In this document: positions 8,960 through 17,539 of the stretch, in pieces
How the letters are laid out: each line of letters starts with the position of its first letter
Position numbering within the stretch: the first letter of the stretch is position 1
NCBI RefSeq assembly: GCF_000732625.1
Contig: NZ_JPJI01000032.1
Coordinates: 1,555,180-1,619,179, forward strand
DNA: 64,000 nt
Source of the DNA: Nonlabens ulvanivorans
GTDB taxonomy: Bacteria > Bacteroidota > Bacteroidia > Flavobacteriales > Flavobacteriaceae
Direction: 5' to 3'
Made by a program: the position numbers and the translations under genes
The notes under the pieces: model-generated
Databases searched by the model: none
The model's input: the letters and a program-made list of their open reading frames with translations, nothing else
Told to the model about the DNA's origin: nothing

Positions 8960-9247
8960 ATGGACAAAAATAATTCTGACTCGTTTTACAAAAACCTTAA
9001 AGATCAACTAGCTGAAACTAGTGTCTGGCCTGCAAAATATATGTATAAATTTATAGTACCTTCTTTACCAGAGAAGTTAGATAAAATTTCAAATATATTT
9101 GATGGGCTAGGAGCAATTATAGACAATAAGGTTTCAAGTAAAGGAACTTATACCAGTATTTCAATTAAAGTAACCATGAAATCTCCTGACGCTGTAATTG
9201 AAAAATATAAAGAAGTAGGAGAAATAGATGGTGTTATTTCTTTATAA
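8960..9247 (+). CDS. DUF493 (YbeD-like) family protein
   Basis: 95 aa, one ferredoxin-like alpha/beta domain. 'YMYKFIVPSLPEKLDKI' and 'KGTYTSISIKVTMKSPDAVIEKY' match the DUF493 pattern, and 'GVISL' at the end is typical. The fold resembles ACT/regulatory domains, but no function is established. Divergent from the AAA_28-recQ-fmt operon with 74 bp between. Confidence 0.9.
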   Translation: MDKNNSDSFYKNLKDQLAETSVWPAKYMYKFIVPSLPEKLDKISNIFDGLGAIIDNKVSSKGTYTSISIKVTMKSPDAVIEKYKEVGEIDGVISL

Positions 9248-9315
9248 ATAATATATCATATAATTGCTGTAAATTGTTTATTTTGCAGCTCTTCACAAGT
9301 AATTAAAAAATCATT

Positions 9316-9981
9316 TTGGTACCATCATTAGAATACAATACAGAGCGTAATCACCTCAATATACCTGAATATGGGAGACATATTCAAAAATTAGTTGAGC
9401 ATTGTAAAGCTTTAGAAACTAAGGAAGAACGCAACCGCATGGCTACAGCAATTGTAGGCGTTATGGGTAACCTTAATCCTCATTTACGTGACGTAGCAGA
9501 TTTCCAACACAAGCTTTGGGATCAATTATTTGTCATAGCAGATTTTGATTTAGATGCAGATTCTCCATATCCATTACCAGATCCAGAGCAATTAGCAGCT
9601 TCACCAGAGCGCATGCCTTATCCTCAAAAACGACCTAAATATCGTTTTTATGGGAATAATATTCAAAACATGATCGATGTAGCGTTGAGCTGGGAAAAAG
9701 GTGAAAAGCGTGAAGCACTTACTTTTATTATCGCAAATCACATGAAAAAATCCTTCCTTAACTGGAATAAGGATTCGGTTGATGACAATGTGATTTTTAA
9801 GCATCTATTTGAAATGAGTAACGGCCAGATCAATCTAGCTGCAAAAGAAGAAGATCTTCTAGATTCAAAATCCTTAATTCACAAAACAGTAGGTCGTAGA
9901 GATCATAGTACCAATCCACCACGACGTAATAATAAACGTAATTATAAATCTAATAATCGTAATCATAAACGATCTAGATAA
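9316..9981 (+). CDS. DUF4290 family protein
   Basis: 221 aa. 'LEYNTERNHLNIPEYGRHIQKLVEH' at the N-terminus is the strongly conserved DUF4290 opening, restricted to Bacteroidota. The start is set by the sequence: a TAA stop lies in frame at 9304 and the only codons before the conserved region are AAA, ATC, ATT and TTG, so translation must begin at TTG 9316 (or ATT). The C-terminal 30 residues are rich in Arg, Lys and Asn ('RRNNKRNYKSNNRNHKRSR'), suggesting nucleic-acid contact (inference). A terminator follows, separating it from murA. Confidence 0.9.
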   Translation: MVPSLEYNTERNHLNIPEYGRHIQKLVEHCKALETKEERNRMATAIVGVMGNLNPHLRDVADFQHKLWDQLFVIADFDLDADSPYPLPDPEQLAASPERMPYPQKRPKYRFYGNNIQNMIDVALSWEKGEKREALTFIIANHMKKSFLNWNKDSVDDNVIFKHLFEMSNGQINLAAKEEDLLDSKSLIHKTVGRRDHSTNPPRRNNKRNYKSNNRNHKRSR

Positions 9982-10000
9982 TTATAATGTAATCAAAAAA

Positions 10001-10025
10001 AAGCAGCCCATGGGCTGCTTTTTTT
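10001..10025 (+). terminator. Terminator after DUF4290
   Basis: Perfect 20-bp palindrome AAGCAGCCCATGGGCTGCTT followed by T residues. Confidence 0.88.
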
Positions 10026-10124
10026 AGTTAATAGCATTGTTAATTAAATATGAATAGTTATCGCTAGAAAGCTTTTCAAGCCGTCACTATACTCGTATTT
10101 TTAAAATATTAATAAGATACAAAA

Positions 10125-11435
10125 ATGGGAACATTCATTATAGAAGGTGGACACCAATTAAAGGGTGATATTCAACCACAAGGAGCAAAAAACGAGGCGT
10201 TACAAATATTATGTGCCGTTTTATTAACTGATGAACCAGTACGCATCAATAACGTTCCAGACATTATAGACGTTAATAAATTGATTGCTCTCTTAAATAA
10301 CTTAGGCGTTAAGGTTACTAAAAATGGGCCTGAATCATATACCTTTCAAGCAGATCAAGTCGATCTAGATTTCCTGCAATCTGAAGAGTATAAAGTGCAA
10401 GGTCGTGGATTAAGAGGTTCAATTATGTTAGTAGGACCTTTATTAGCACGTTTTGGTAAAGGTTATATCCCACGTCCAGGTGGTGATAAAATAGGTCGTA
10501 GAAGACTAGACACGCACTTTGAAGGATTTATTAAACTAGGAGCAAAATTTAGATATAACAAAGAAGAATATTTCTATGGAGTAGAGGCAGATGAGCTTCA
10601 TGGAACCTATATGTTGCTGGATGAAGCATCTGTTACCGGAACGGCTAACATCGTTATGGCAGCTGTAATGGCTACTGGTGAAACGACCATTTACAACGCA
10701 GCGTGTGAACCATATTTACAGCAGCTTTGTAAAATGTTAGTACGTATGGGTGCTGATATTAAAGGAATTGGTTCTAATATGTTAACTATTAATGGTGTTA
10801 AAAAATTAGGTGGTACGACACATACCATACTTCCAGATATGATAGAAATAGGTAGCTGGATAGGACTTGCTGCAATGACTAAAAGTGAAGTCAACATTAA
10901 GAACGTTGCTTATGATGAATTAGGTATTATTCCAGATACATTTAGAAAATTAGGAATTACGATAGAACGTAAAGGTGATGATATTTTTATTCCAGCTCAT
11001 ACAGATGGTTATGAAATTCAAAATTATATCGACGGTTCTATTCTTACCATATCTGATGCACCATGGCCTGGATTTACGCCAGATCTATTAAGTATTATTT
11101 TAGTTGTGGCAACACAGGCTAGAGGTAGTGTACTGATTCATCAAAAAATGTTTGAAAGTCGCTTATTCTTTGTCGATAAATTGATTGACATGGGCGCAAA
11201 AATCATTCTTTGTGATCCACATAGGGCTAGTGTTATAGGACATGATTTTCAGTCTAGTTTAAAAGCGACTACCATGACTTCTCCAGACATACGTGCTGGT
11301 ATCTCATTACTGATCGCTGCTTTGAGTGCAAAAGGTACTAGCACCATACATAACATTGAACAAATCGATCGCGGATATCAAAATATCGATACCCGATTGA
11401 AAAAAATAGGTGCTAAGATTGAACGTCTAGCATAA
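10125..11435 (+). CDS. murA: UDP-N-acetylglucosamine 1-carboxyvinyltransferase (Asp-type)
   Basis: 436 aa. First committed step of peptidoglycan synthesis, adding enolpyruvate from PEP to UDP-GlcNAc in the cytoplasm. The two-domain EPT fold is clear: 'GAKNEALQI' (residues 20-28, with the UDP-GlcNAc lysine), 'GPLLARFGKG', and 'LPDMIEIGSW'. At residue 121 the catalytic-loop motif reads P-G-G-D-K-I-G: the Cys that fosfomycin alkylates in E. coli MurA is Asp. Asp-type MurA enzymes are active and fosfomycin-insensitive in other lineages. Monocistronic between two terminators. Confidence 0.97.
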   Translation: MGTFIIEGGHQLKGDIQPQGAKNEALQILCAVLLTDEPVRINNVPDIIDVNKLIALLNNLGVKVTKNGPESYTFQADQVDLDFLQSEEYKVQGRGLRGSIMLVGPLLARFGKGYIPRPGGDKIGRRRLDTHFEGFIKLGAKFRYNKEEYFYGVEADELHGTYMLLDEASVTGTANIVMAAVMATGETTIYNAACEPYLQQLCKMLVRMGADIKGIGSNMLTINGVKKLGGTTHTILPDMIEIGSWIGLAAMTKSEVNIKNVAYDELGIIPDTFRKLGITIERKGDDIFIPAHTDGYEIQNYIDGSILTISDAPWPGFTPDLLSIILVVATQARGSVLIHQKMFESRLFFVDKLIDMGAKIILCDPHRASVIGHDFQSSLKATTMTSPDIRAGISLLIAALSAKGTSTIHNIEQIDRGYQNIDTRLKKIGAKIERLA

Positions 11436-11454
11436 CCTTATTTTCTATATAATG

Positions 11455-11495
11455 GGTTTAATTACGCTTTCGCGAAAGCGTGATTAAACCTTTTT
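11455..11495 (+). terminator. murA terminator built around the iterated palindrome
   Basis: The arms GGTTTAAT.. and ..ATTAAACC extend the palindrome to an 18-bp stem (one T-G wobble) and five T follow. 20 bp after the murA stop. Confidence 0.75.
11465..11480. repeat. Iterated palindrome, downstream of murA
   Basis: Exact core CGCTTTCGCGAAAGCG, extended to ACG...CGT, nested in a longer hairpin. Confidence 0.95.
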
Positions 11496-11563
11496 ATATT
11501 AATTAAGTCATAATTATGTCTAAAATTCAACGTTTTAGGCAAGACTTTTGCTAGCTTTAAATC

Positions 11564-12172
11564 ATGAACAAGTTTTTTATATTTCTTATCGTACTTACTA
11601 GTGCATTTACAACTGCGCAAGAAATCCCTACTACCACACCACGTACCATAGAACCAGTACCTTCTGGAACTAATACTAGTGGTTCTATGTTATTTCCTAA
11701 TAGTACAGAAGAGAAGAAGTATGTAAGACCTAGTGAAACGCCTACCATAGATCTTACTCAAAAGACAGATCTACTGGATCCAGGTGTACGCTTTCAAGGA
11801 CAAAAATTTAAAAGCGATGCGCCACCAGTTAATTTTATCAATGATACTTATCTAGGTGAAATCAGAACTGGTAAACAAATCTTAAAGATGACTCTTTGGG
11901 ATCCTAGGTTAGAAGATGGCGATCGTGTTCGTATATGGCTCAATGATGAAATCCTGATTACAGACATGACGCTCTTAAATGCCGCTCAAGGTTTTCCTAT
12001 TACCTTAAAAGATGGATTTAATAAAATAGAAATTGAAGCTCTTAATCAAGGTTACTCTGCACCCAACACCTCTGGAATTGTTATTAGAGACGATGAAGGT
12101 GAGGTTATGGAACAAAAAATATGTATGATTAATGCAGGAGTAAAATCTCTATTAATAGTCATAAAAGAGTAG
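11564..12172 (+). CDS. Secreted hypothetical protein
   Basis: 202 aa, no family recognised. Residues 1-18 are a signal peptide ending 'FTTAQ', so it is periplasmic or surface-exposed. Residues 19-60 are Pro/Thr/Ser-rich and look unstructured. From about 85 there is a compact beta-rich domain ('YLGEIRTGKQILKMTLWDP', 'RVRIWLNDEILITDM', 'GFNKIEIEALNQG') resembling a C2/jelly-roll-like sandwich. The 3' end overlaps the convergent pseudouridine synthase gene by 21 bp. Confidence 0.75.
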   Translation: MNKFFIFLIVLTSAFTTAQEIPTTTPRTIEPVPSGTNTSGSMLFPNSTEEKKYVRPSETPTIDLTQKTDLLDPGVRFQGQKFKSDAPPVNFINDTYLGEIRTGKQILKMTLWDPRLEDGDRVRIWLNDEILITDMTLLNAAQGFPITLKDGFNKIEIEALNQGYSAPNTSGIVIRDDEGEVMEQKICMINAGVKSLLIVIKE

Positions 12173-12751
12173 CGATCTAATCTCTTGATCAGATATTTCA
12201 ATAACCTCTTGATTTTTTAATGAATCGATATTATACGGCCCGATTCTTACTCGAGCAAGTCTTAAAGTAGGAAAGCCTACAACGCCTGTCATTTTTCGCA
12301 CTTGTCTAAATTTGCCTTCACTCAAGGTCACATTTACCCATGATGTTGGGCCATGGCGTTCATCTCTTATTTTTTGCTTCGTCTCAGGTAAATCTGGAGT
12401 CTGATGTGGTTTTTGTACCTGACATGGCTTTGTATCATAGGTTGAACCATTGATACTAATGGTAACACCATTTTGCAATTGTGTGATAGCCTTATCAGTT
12501 ATTAAACCATCTACTAGAGCAGCATATTCTTTATCTACTTTACCAGATTTATTGATATGATGACTTAATTGACCATCTGTTGTAATTAATAATAGACCTT
12601 CAGATTGTTCATCTAGTCTTCCTATAGCCATTGCATTTTCGGGAAATTCATAGAGTTCACCTAAAAACCTTTTGTTTTTTTGATGTCTATCATTAGTCAT
12701 AAATTGACTCAACATGCGATAAGGTTTATAAATCAAAAAATGTCTGTGCAT
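12152..12751 (-). CDS. RsuA/RluE-family rRNA pseudouridine synthase
   Basis: 199 aa. 'MAIGRLDEQSEGLLLITTDG' (near residue 40) holds the GRLD motif with the catalytic Asp, 'KVDKEYAALV' follows, and 'LSEGKFRQVRKM' and 'FPTLRLARVRIGPY' are the C-terminal family motifs. The short form without an S4 domain starting 'HRHFLIYKPYRMLSQF' resembles RluE (23S rRNA) more than RsuA. It is monocistronic; no N-terminal S4 domain is encoded upstream. Confidence 0.9.
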   Translation of the reverse strand: MHRHFLIYKPYRMLSQFMTNDRHQKNKRFLGELYEFPENAMAIGRLDEQSEGLLLITTDGQLSHHINKSGKVDKEYAALVDGLITDKAITQLQNGVTISINGSTYDTKPCQVQKPHQTPDLPETKQKIRDERHGPTSWVNVTLSEGKFRQVRKMTGVVGFPTLRLARVRIGPYNIDSLKNQEVIEISDQEIRSLLFYDY

Positions 12752-12833
12752 CTTGCAAAAATGCAGAATTATAAAGTAATGTTAGAATTTAAATAGATGA
12801 AGTTTCTGTGATAATTAAGAGGTAACATTGCAC

Positions 12834-14048
12834 ATGAAAAATTTATATTTATTACTTTTTATTTTAGTAGCTGGTTGTCAGTCTAATGTAACAAAAGAAT
12901 TAAAATCGGGTTCGTGGCGATTGACACTTGATCTAGGTAATGCAAAAGAACTACCTGTATTAATAGAGGTCACAGAAGAATCACAGATCATTCTTATTAA
13001 CGATAAAGAACGTATCAAGGTAGAAGACATCTCTATTAAAGGTGATTCTATAACATTTCAACCACCCATTTTTGAGGGAATATTTAAAGGCGTTTTTGTA
13101 GATGAAACCACTATTAAAGGAGATTTTATAAAACCTAGTCTAGATAGAGTAGTGCCATTTACTATGCAATATGGTGATCAACATAGATTTCAAGTAGGAA
13201 CAAAAGAGCCTACTACAAATATTACAGGTAAGTGGGAAACCGTTTTCAGTCCAGATAGTGATGAGGATCGATATATTGCTTTAGGTATTTTCAATCAGTA
13301 TGGCCAGCATGTGACCGGAACATTTAGAACAACCACAGGTGATTATCGTTACCTAGATGGCGCGATAGAAGGTGATCAATTAAAGATCTCGACTTTTGAT
13401 GGTGCACATGCTTTCTTATTTGAAGCAACGGTAACAGACTCAACTTTGAATGGTGTTTTTTACAGTGGCAATCACTGGCAAGAGCCTTTTACAGCACAAC
13501 TTAATAATACTTATGAATTACCAGACGCTAAGGAATTGACATTTCTTAAAGAAGGTTATGAACAATTAGACTTCAGTTTTAAAGATTCAGAAGGTACAAG
13601 TATTTCTTTAAGTGACTCTCAATATGATAATAAGGTAGTACTTGTACAATTATTAGGTTCCTGGTGTCCTAATTGTATGGAAGAAACTCAATTTTATGTT
13701 GATTATTTAAAGGCAAATCCAGATACCGATGTACAAATCATAGGTCTCGCTTTTGAATATGCTCGTACGGAAGAAAAAGCATTTCAATCTATAGAGCGCA
13801 TGAAAAAGCAATTAGAAATTCCTTATCCTGTATTGCTAGCACAATATGGTAATGTAGATAAGAAAGTAGCACAAGAGAAATTACCAATGCTTAATCATAT
13901 ACTATCATATCCTACTACAATTTATATCGATAAAAATGGAAAGGTGAGACGTATCCATACAGGATTTAATGGTAAGGCAACAGGTAATTCTTACTTAAAA
14001 TTTAAAGATGATTTTTACCTTTACATAGATTCTTTGTCTGCTGAGTAA
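12834..14048 (+). CDS. TlpA-like thioredoxin-fold lipoprotein
   Basis: 404 aa from ATG 12834 (an in-frame TTG at 12828 is less likely). 'LFILVAGCQS' is a lipobox, so it is anchored in the cell envelope. Residues 25-235 form a beta-rich domain without a known name. A C-terminal TlpA/AhpC-TSA domain follows: 'QLLGSWCPNCMEETQF' carries the CxxC pair and 'ILSYPTTIYIDKNGKV' the cis-Pro. Probably a periplasmic thiol-disulfide oxidoreductase. A similar protein is at 60285. Confidence 0.88.
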   Translation: MKNLYLLLFILVAGCQSNVTKELKSGSWRLTLDLGNAKELPVLIEVTEESQIILINDKERIKVEDISIKGDSITFQPPIFEGIFKGVFVDETTIKGDFIKPSLDRVVPFTMQYGDQHRFQVGTKEPTTNITGKWETVFSPDSDEDRYIALGIFNQYGQHVTGTFRTTTGDYRYLDGAIEGDQLKISTFDGAHAFLFEATVTDSTLNGVFYSGNHWQEPFTAQLNNTYELPDAKELTFLKEGYEQLDFSFKDSEGTSISLSDSQYDNKVVLVQLLGSWCPNCMEETQFYVDYLKANPDTDVQIIGLAFEYARTEEKAFQSIERMKKQLEIPYPVLLAQYGNVDKKVAQEKLPMLNHILSYPTTIYIDKNGKVRRIHTGFNGKATGNSYLKFKDDFYLYIDSLSAE

Positions 14049-14139
14049 AACACCATCTTGACCTTAAGTATTTGAGTTGTCTTAAGGTATCTTTTATATA
14101 AGATTCTACCTCGGGATTATTAAATCGTTTCGTTTTCAT
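14002..14139 (-). CDS. Possible small protein, 45 aa
   Basis: Minus-strand frame from ATG 14139 to TAA 14002. It starts MKTKRFNNPEVESYIKD and is rich in Lys/Arg with two Cys. It fills most of the otherwise empty 169-bp gap and its last 47 bp overlap the end of the TlpA-like gene. No family recognised; it could be chance. Confidence 0.25.
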   Translation of the reverse strand: MKTKRFNNPEVESYIKDTLRQLKYLRSRWCFTQQTKNLCKGKNHL

Positions 14140-14232
14140 CTTGGTTTCTTTTACTCAAATTTATATTCATTTTCACCATTCTAATCGTGAATAGCGAGAT
14201 TGTGTTATCTTTAATTTGTGAAAATCGCAAAT

Positions 14233-15189
14233 ATGATGCTAGTTCAAGAGATGATTATAGAACGCTTTCGCGGAAGCGTACCCAAGACCAAATCTGTTAT
14301 TCAACATCTAGCAGATGTGTTAGAAATAAGCTATGATGCTGCTTATCGCCGTATACAAGGTAAAGCTAAGTTGGATATAGAAGAATCTATGAAACTGGCA
14401 AAAGTTGGTCAATTTTCGCTAGATCAGATCATGACCGCTCAACAAGATTTGACAGCTTTAGGAAGTGCTACTGATACTATTAATTCTATAGAAAGCCTTG
14501 AAAAGTATTTTAAGGATATGGAAACTAATTTAAAAGCAGCTGGTAAAGATGATGTCGAGTGGATTTATAGTGCCAAGGATATACCTGTTTTTCATCACTT
14601 TAATGATTCTTTGTTAGGTCGATTTAAAATATATGTCTGGTTGCACTTGCTAGATGACACCATGGAAGGCAAGCGTTTTGCAGATTTTCACTTACCGCTA
14701 TCTATTAAAGAACAAATAAAAATAAATAAATCGTTATTTGAGCAATTCAAAAGAGTTGAAATATGGAATGACACCACGATATCGAGTAGTTTGCAGCAAA
14801 TACACTTTTATCACGAGGCTGGTTATATTGATCACGATACGGCTAAGGTGTTATGCAATGATTTAAGAGAATTACTAAAAAATGCGTCAGCAGACTTATT
14901 ACAAGAATCTTACAGTATCTATTATCATGAACTTTTGTTAATGAGTAATAATGCGGTAGTACGTAAAAAAGGCATTCCTGTTGCAGGCTTTGTTACGATG
15001 ACTATGTTGGGTTACATCAGATTTAGTGGTAGTAATATACTTAATAGAATGAATGAATTCTTTAAACATCAGATACGACAATCTACCTCGATAAAAGACA
15101 GCTCTTTAAAAGAGCGTTCCATTTTCTTTAATAAAATGGAGCAAAAAATAAACGCTCTAGAAAAATCTCTAGAGCGCTTTAATTTATAA
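14233..15189 (+). CDS. HTH-domain regulator (XRE-like N-terminus)
   Basis: About 318 aa. An upstream in-frame GTG at 14218 exists but lies within a -7-like box (TATCTTTA, 14206), so ATG 14233 or 14236 is preferred. Residues about 20-65 form a helix-turn-helix ('VIQHLADVLEISYDAAYRRIQGK'). The rest is helical without a recognised ligand domain; such long HTH proteins are frequent in Flavobacteriaceae. A one-mismatch copy of the palindrome encodes R-F-R-G-S near residue 12. Three inverted repeats occupy the last 90 bp of the frame. Confidence 0.8.
   Translation: MMLVQEMIIERFRGSVPKTKSVIQHLADVLEISYDAAYRRIQGKAKLDIEESMKLAKVGQFSLDQIMTAQQDLTALGSATDTINSIESLEKYFKDMETNLKAAGKDDVEWIYSAKDIPVFHHFNDSLLGRFKIYVWLHLLDDTMEGKRFADFHLPLSIKEQIKINKSLFEQFKRVEIWNDTTISSSLQQIHFYHEAGYIDHDTAKVLCNDLRELLKNASADLLQESYSIYYHELLLMSNNAVVRKKGIPVAGFVTMTMLGYIRFSGSNILNRMNEFFKHQIRQSTSIKDSSLKERSIFFNKMEQKINALEKSLERFNL
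14263..14278. repeat. Iterated palindrome, one mismatch, inside HTH gene
   Basis: CGCTTTCGCGGAAGCG differs from the core at one base (A to G). The host frame reads R-F-R-G-S. Confidence 0.85.
15101..15180 (+). terminator. Three successive hairpins inside the 3' end of the HTH gene
   Basis: GCTCTT/AAGAGC (15101-15115), CCATTTT/AAAATGG (15119-15139) and CGCTCTAGA/TCTAGAGCG (about 15153-15176), the last followed by CTTTAATTT. The stop codon is only at 15189, so the terminator is coding. Confidence 0.55.
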
Positions 15190-15359
15190 GGAATTCTTAA
15201 TTTATTGTTTTTCCAAAAGGACTTTTGCTTGATTAAAAGCAAATGCGGCATTTAGGTTTTAGTTCATTACTTAAAGGGTTTTTATGACCCTAACTTTAAA
15301 CATGTTCCTAATCTAATGGTTACAACTGTATCTATAAAACTATCTGTTGCATTGTCAAT

Positions 15360-16007
15360 CTAATCTAAATGATAGATTTCCATAATGTCTTCTAGAATCT
15401 TAGCAAAATCAATTTTGAGATCAATAAGTTCACCGGTGGCAAGGTCAAAAACCCAACCATGTACAGTGATACCACGACGTTTAAATGCGATTTGAACATC
15501 ACTAGTTTTAAGGACGTTGATGCATTGTTCTTGTACATTTAATTCTACAAGACGTCTATAACGTAAATCCTCATCGTTAATAGCATTTAATTCATCTTTA
15601 TGCATTCTATATACGTCACGTATGTTTCTCAAATATGGATTTAAGATTCCCAAATCTTGAGATTGCATAGCAGCTTTTACACCACCACAACCGTAGTGAC
15701 CACATACAACTACATGATCAACTTTAAGATGCTCAACGGCATAGTTAATAACGCCCATCGCTGTAAGATCTAGATTAGAAGCCATGTTTGCGATGTTTCT
15801 GTGTACAAACACATCTCCAGGACCTAGTCCCATTATTTCTTCTGCAGTAGCACGACTGTCAGAACAACCTATATATAATATTTCAGGATCTTGACCAGAT
15901 GCTAACTTATCAAAGTAAGTGCTATCTGTTGCAAGTTTAGACTTGATCCATTCTTTATTGTTGTCAAAAATTTGATTTATATTTTTCATACCTGTTTTTT
16001 CTAGCAT
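15360..16007 (-). CDS. Beta-class carbonic anhydrase
   Basis: 215 aa, zinc enzyme interconverting CO2 and bicarbonate. 'YIGCSDSRATAEEIMG' (Cys and Asp-Arg dyad) and 'VVCGHYGCGGVKAA' (His, Cys) supply the zinc ligands, and 'GDVFVHRNIANM' is the family motif. No signal peptide, so cytoplasmic; supports anaplerotic carboxylation and pH balance. An internal ATG at 15989 ('MKNINQIFDNN') matches the usual family start and may be the true one. Not paired with a SulP transporter here. Confidence 0.95.
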   Translation of the reverse strand: MLEKTGMKNINQIFDNNKEWIKSKLATDSTYFDKLASGQDPEILYIGCSDSRATAEEIMGLGPGDVFVHRNIANMASNLDLTAMGVINYAVEHLKVDHVVVCGHYGCGGVKAAMQSQDLGILNPYLRNIRDVYRMHKDELNAINDEDLRYRRLVELNVQEQCINVLKTSDVQIAFKRRGITVHGWVFDLATGELIDLKIDFAKILEDIMEIYHLD

Positions 16008-16079
16008 GAAAAATAAAGAAATAGTATGACATTTCTACTATTAAAACTCGTGGTCCTAATGATTAATAAGGTTATTTAT

Positions 16080-16121
16080 AAAAAAAGGACTGATCATAAT
16101 AGAATATGCTCAATCCTTTTT
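16080..16121 (-). terminator. Terminator of the alpha/beta hydrolase gene
   Basis: AAAAAGGA.TGA pairs with TCA.TCCTTTTT (one mismatch, long loop). The minus-strand product ends in a T run. Confidence 0.6.
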
Positions 16122-16141
16122 AATATCAAATGGAGATAATT

Positions 16142-16975
16142 TTATTTAATAAAATCCAATAGAATTTTGTTGACCTCATCTTTATGTGTCACATACAGGC
16201 CATGTGGAGCATCCTTTATAATTTCTAACTTAGAATCTTTTACAATAGAATGACCTTGTTTTGAACTAGGTTCAATAGGTACAATATTATCAGTATCACC
16301 ATGAATGAATAGAGTAGGGACATCAATTTTTTTAAGCGCATCTCTTAAATCTGTGCGACCAAAAGCATTGATACAATCTAATGTCCCTTTAGGACTTGCA
16401 TCTAATGCAATTTGAAAGTTATAATCTAACTGTGCTTGAGAAATACGTTCTTTGTTTTCCTCATAATTTACAAATCCAGAACCAAAGCCTTTTAAGAAAC
16501 CGGCACGGTCATTTTTAATGCCATTTTCCATTCCTTTAAATACGTCATCTGGGGCACCGCTAGGATTATCATCTGTTTTTAATAAATATGGTGCAATTGA
16601 ACTCATGAAGACTAGTTTGTCTATTTTACTAGTTCCAAATGTATCTACATATTGAGCTAACTCGCCACCACCCATGGAGAACCCGACTAAAATCACATCT
16701 TCAATTTCTAGTTGCTCAATGAGATCATTTAAATCCTCAGCCATGGTATGATAGTCGTAACCGTTCCAAGGACGTGATGATTTACCAAAACCACGTCTAT
16801 CATAACTAATCACTCGATATCCGTTTTCTATTAACGTAGGTACTTGATATTCCCACATAGCACCACTTAATGGCCATCCATGAATAAGAATGATAGGTTG
16901 TCCTTCTCCTTGATCTTCAAAATATATACTGACGTCTGCATCGTGCTGTGCTGTCGTTTTTTCTAAATAGGGCAT
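16142..16975 (-). CDS. Alpha/beta hydrolase (non-heme chloroperoxidase/esterase type)
   Basis: 277 aa. 'ILIHGWPLSGAMWEYQ' is the oxyanion region, 'VGFSMGGGELAQYV' holds the nucleophile Ser, 'FIHGDTDNIVPIEPS' the acid and 'DAPHGLYVTHKDEVNKILLDFI' the His. The sequence 'SYDRRGFGKSSRPWNGYDYHTMAEDL' is typical of bacterial cofactor-free haloperoxidase/arylesterase enzymes. Cytoplasmic; natural substrate unknown. Single gene. Confidence 0.9.
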   Translation of the reverse strand: MPYLEKTTAQHDADVSIYFEDQGEGQPIILIHGWPLSGAMWEYQVPTLIENGYRVISYDRRGFGKSSRPWNGYDYHTMAEDLNDLIEQLEIEDVILVGFSMGGGELAQYVDTFGTSKIDKLVFMSSIAPYLLKTDDNPSGAPDDVFKGMENGIKNDRAGFLKGFGSGFVNYEENKERISQAQLDYNFQIALDASPKGTLDCINAFGRTDLRDALKKIDVPTLFIHGDTDNIVPIEPSSKQGHSIVKDSKLEIIKDAPHGLYVTHKDEVNKILLDFIK

Positions 16976-17035
16976 AAAATTATTTTTTATTAAAGATAAA
17001 AAACTAGATAAAAGTAGAATCTAATTTAATGTGAA

Positions 17036-17413
17036 TTATGACTTTATTAATATCTGTTTCAATTTAGATATCAGATTAATAAGAAGATACAATAGGGCTG
17101 TTATCAGAATGATAGGAGCTTGAATGATGAGTGAAAATCGATAACGACTTACATAATCAATAGCCTTTGGATCATAGGTGTTTATATTAAATGGTTGCTC
17201 TGTAACTATATCCATTTGCAATAGAATATTCATGATAAGAAATAACGTTACAAAGAAAATATTAATGACAAGTAGCCAAAGGACTTTCCTATTCTTACCG
17301 TATGAAATCCATAAGGTAGACAAACCCATAACAATTAGAAACACATTAATTAGAGTAATATATTGATACTGTGCATAAACATAATAAGTGTCGCCTATGT
17401 TTATGTTTAACAA
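17036..17413 (-). CDS. Small membrane protein, unknown
   Basis: 125 aa, no family recognised. Three predicted membrane helices ('ITLINVFLIVMGLSTLW', 'LLVINIFFVTLFLIMNILL', 'LIIQAPIILITALLYLLI') with a soluble segment between helices 2 and 3. It lies between the hydrolase and another membrane protein and may be related to the latter in layout, though I see no clear sequence similarity. Confidence 0.65.
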   Translation of the reverse strand: MLNINIGDTYYVYAQYQYITLINVFLIVMGLSTLWISYGKNRKVLWLLVINIFFVTLFLIMNILLQMDIVTEQPFNINTYDPKAIDYVSRYRFSLIIQAPIILITALLYLLINLISKLKQILIKS

Positions 17414-17539
17414 ATCTAATCCATGATTTAAGATAAGTTAGGCTATACTAATTGAAGCAAATAATAAAAATATATAAGATATACTGCGATGAGTGTTTTG
17501 TGTGCAATAAGTCTTCAAAATCGATAAATATAAATTGAA

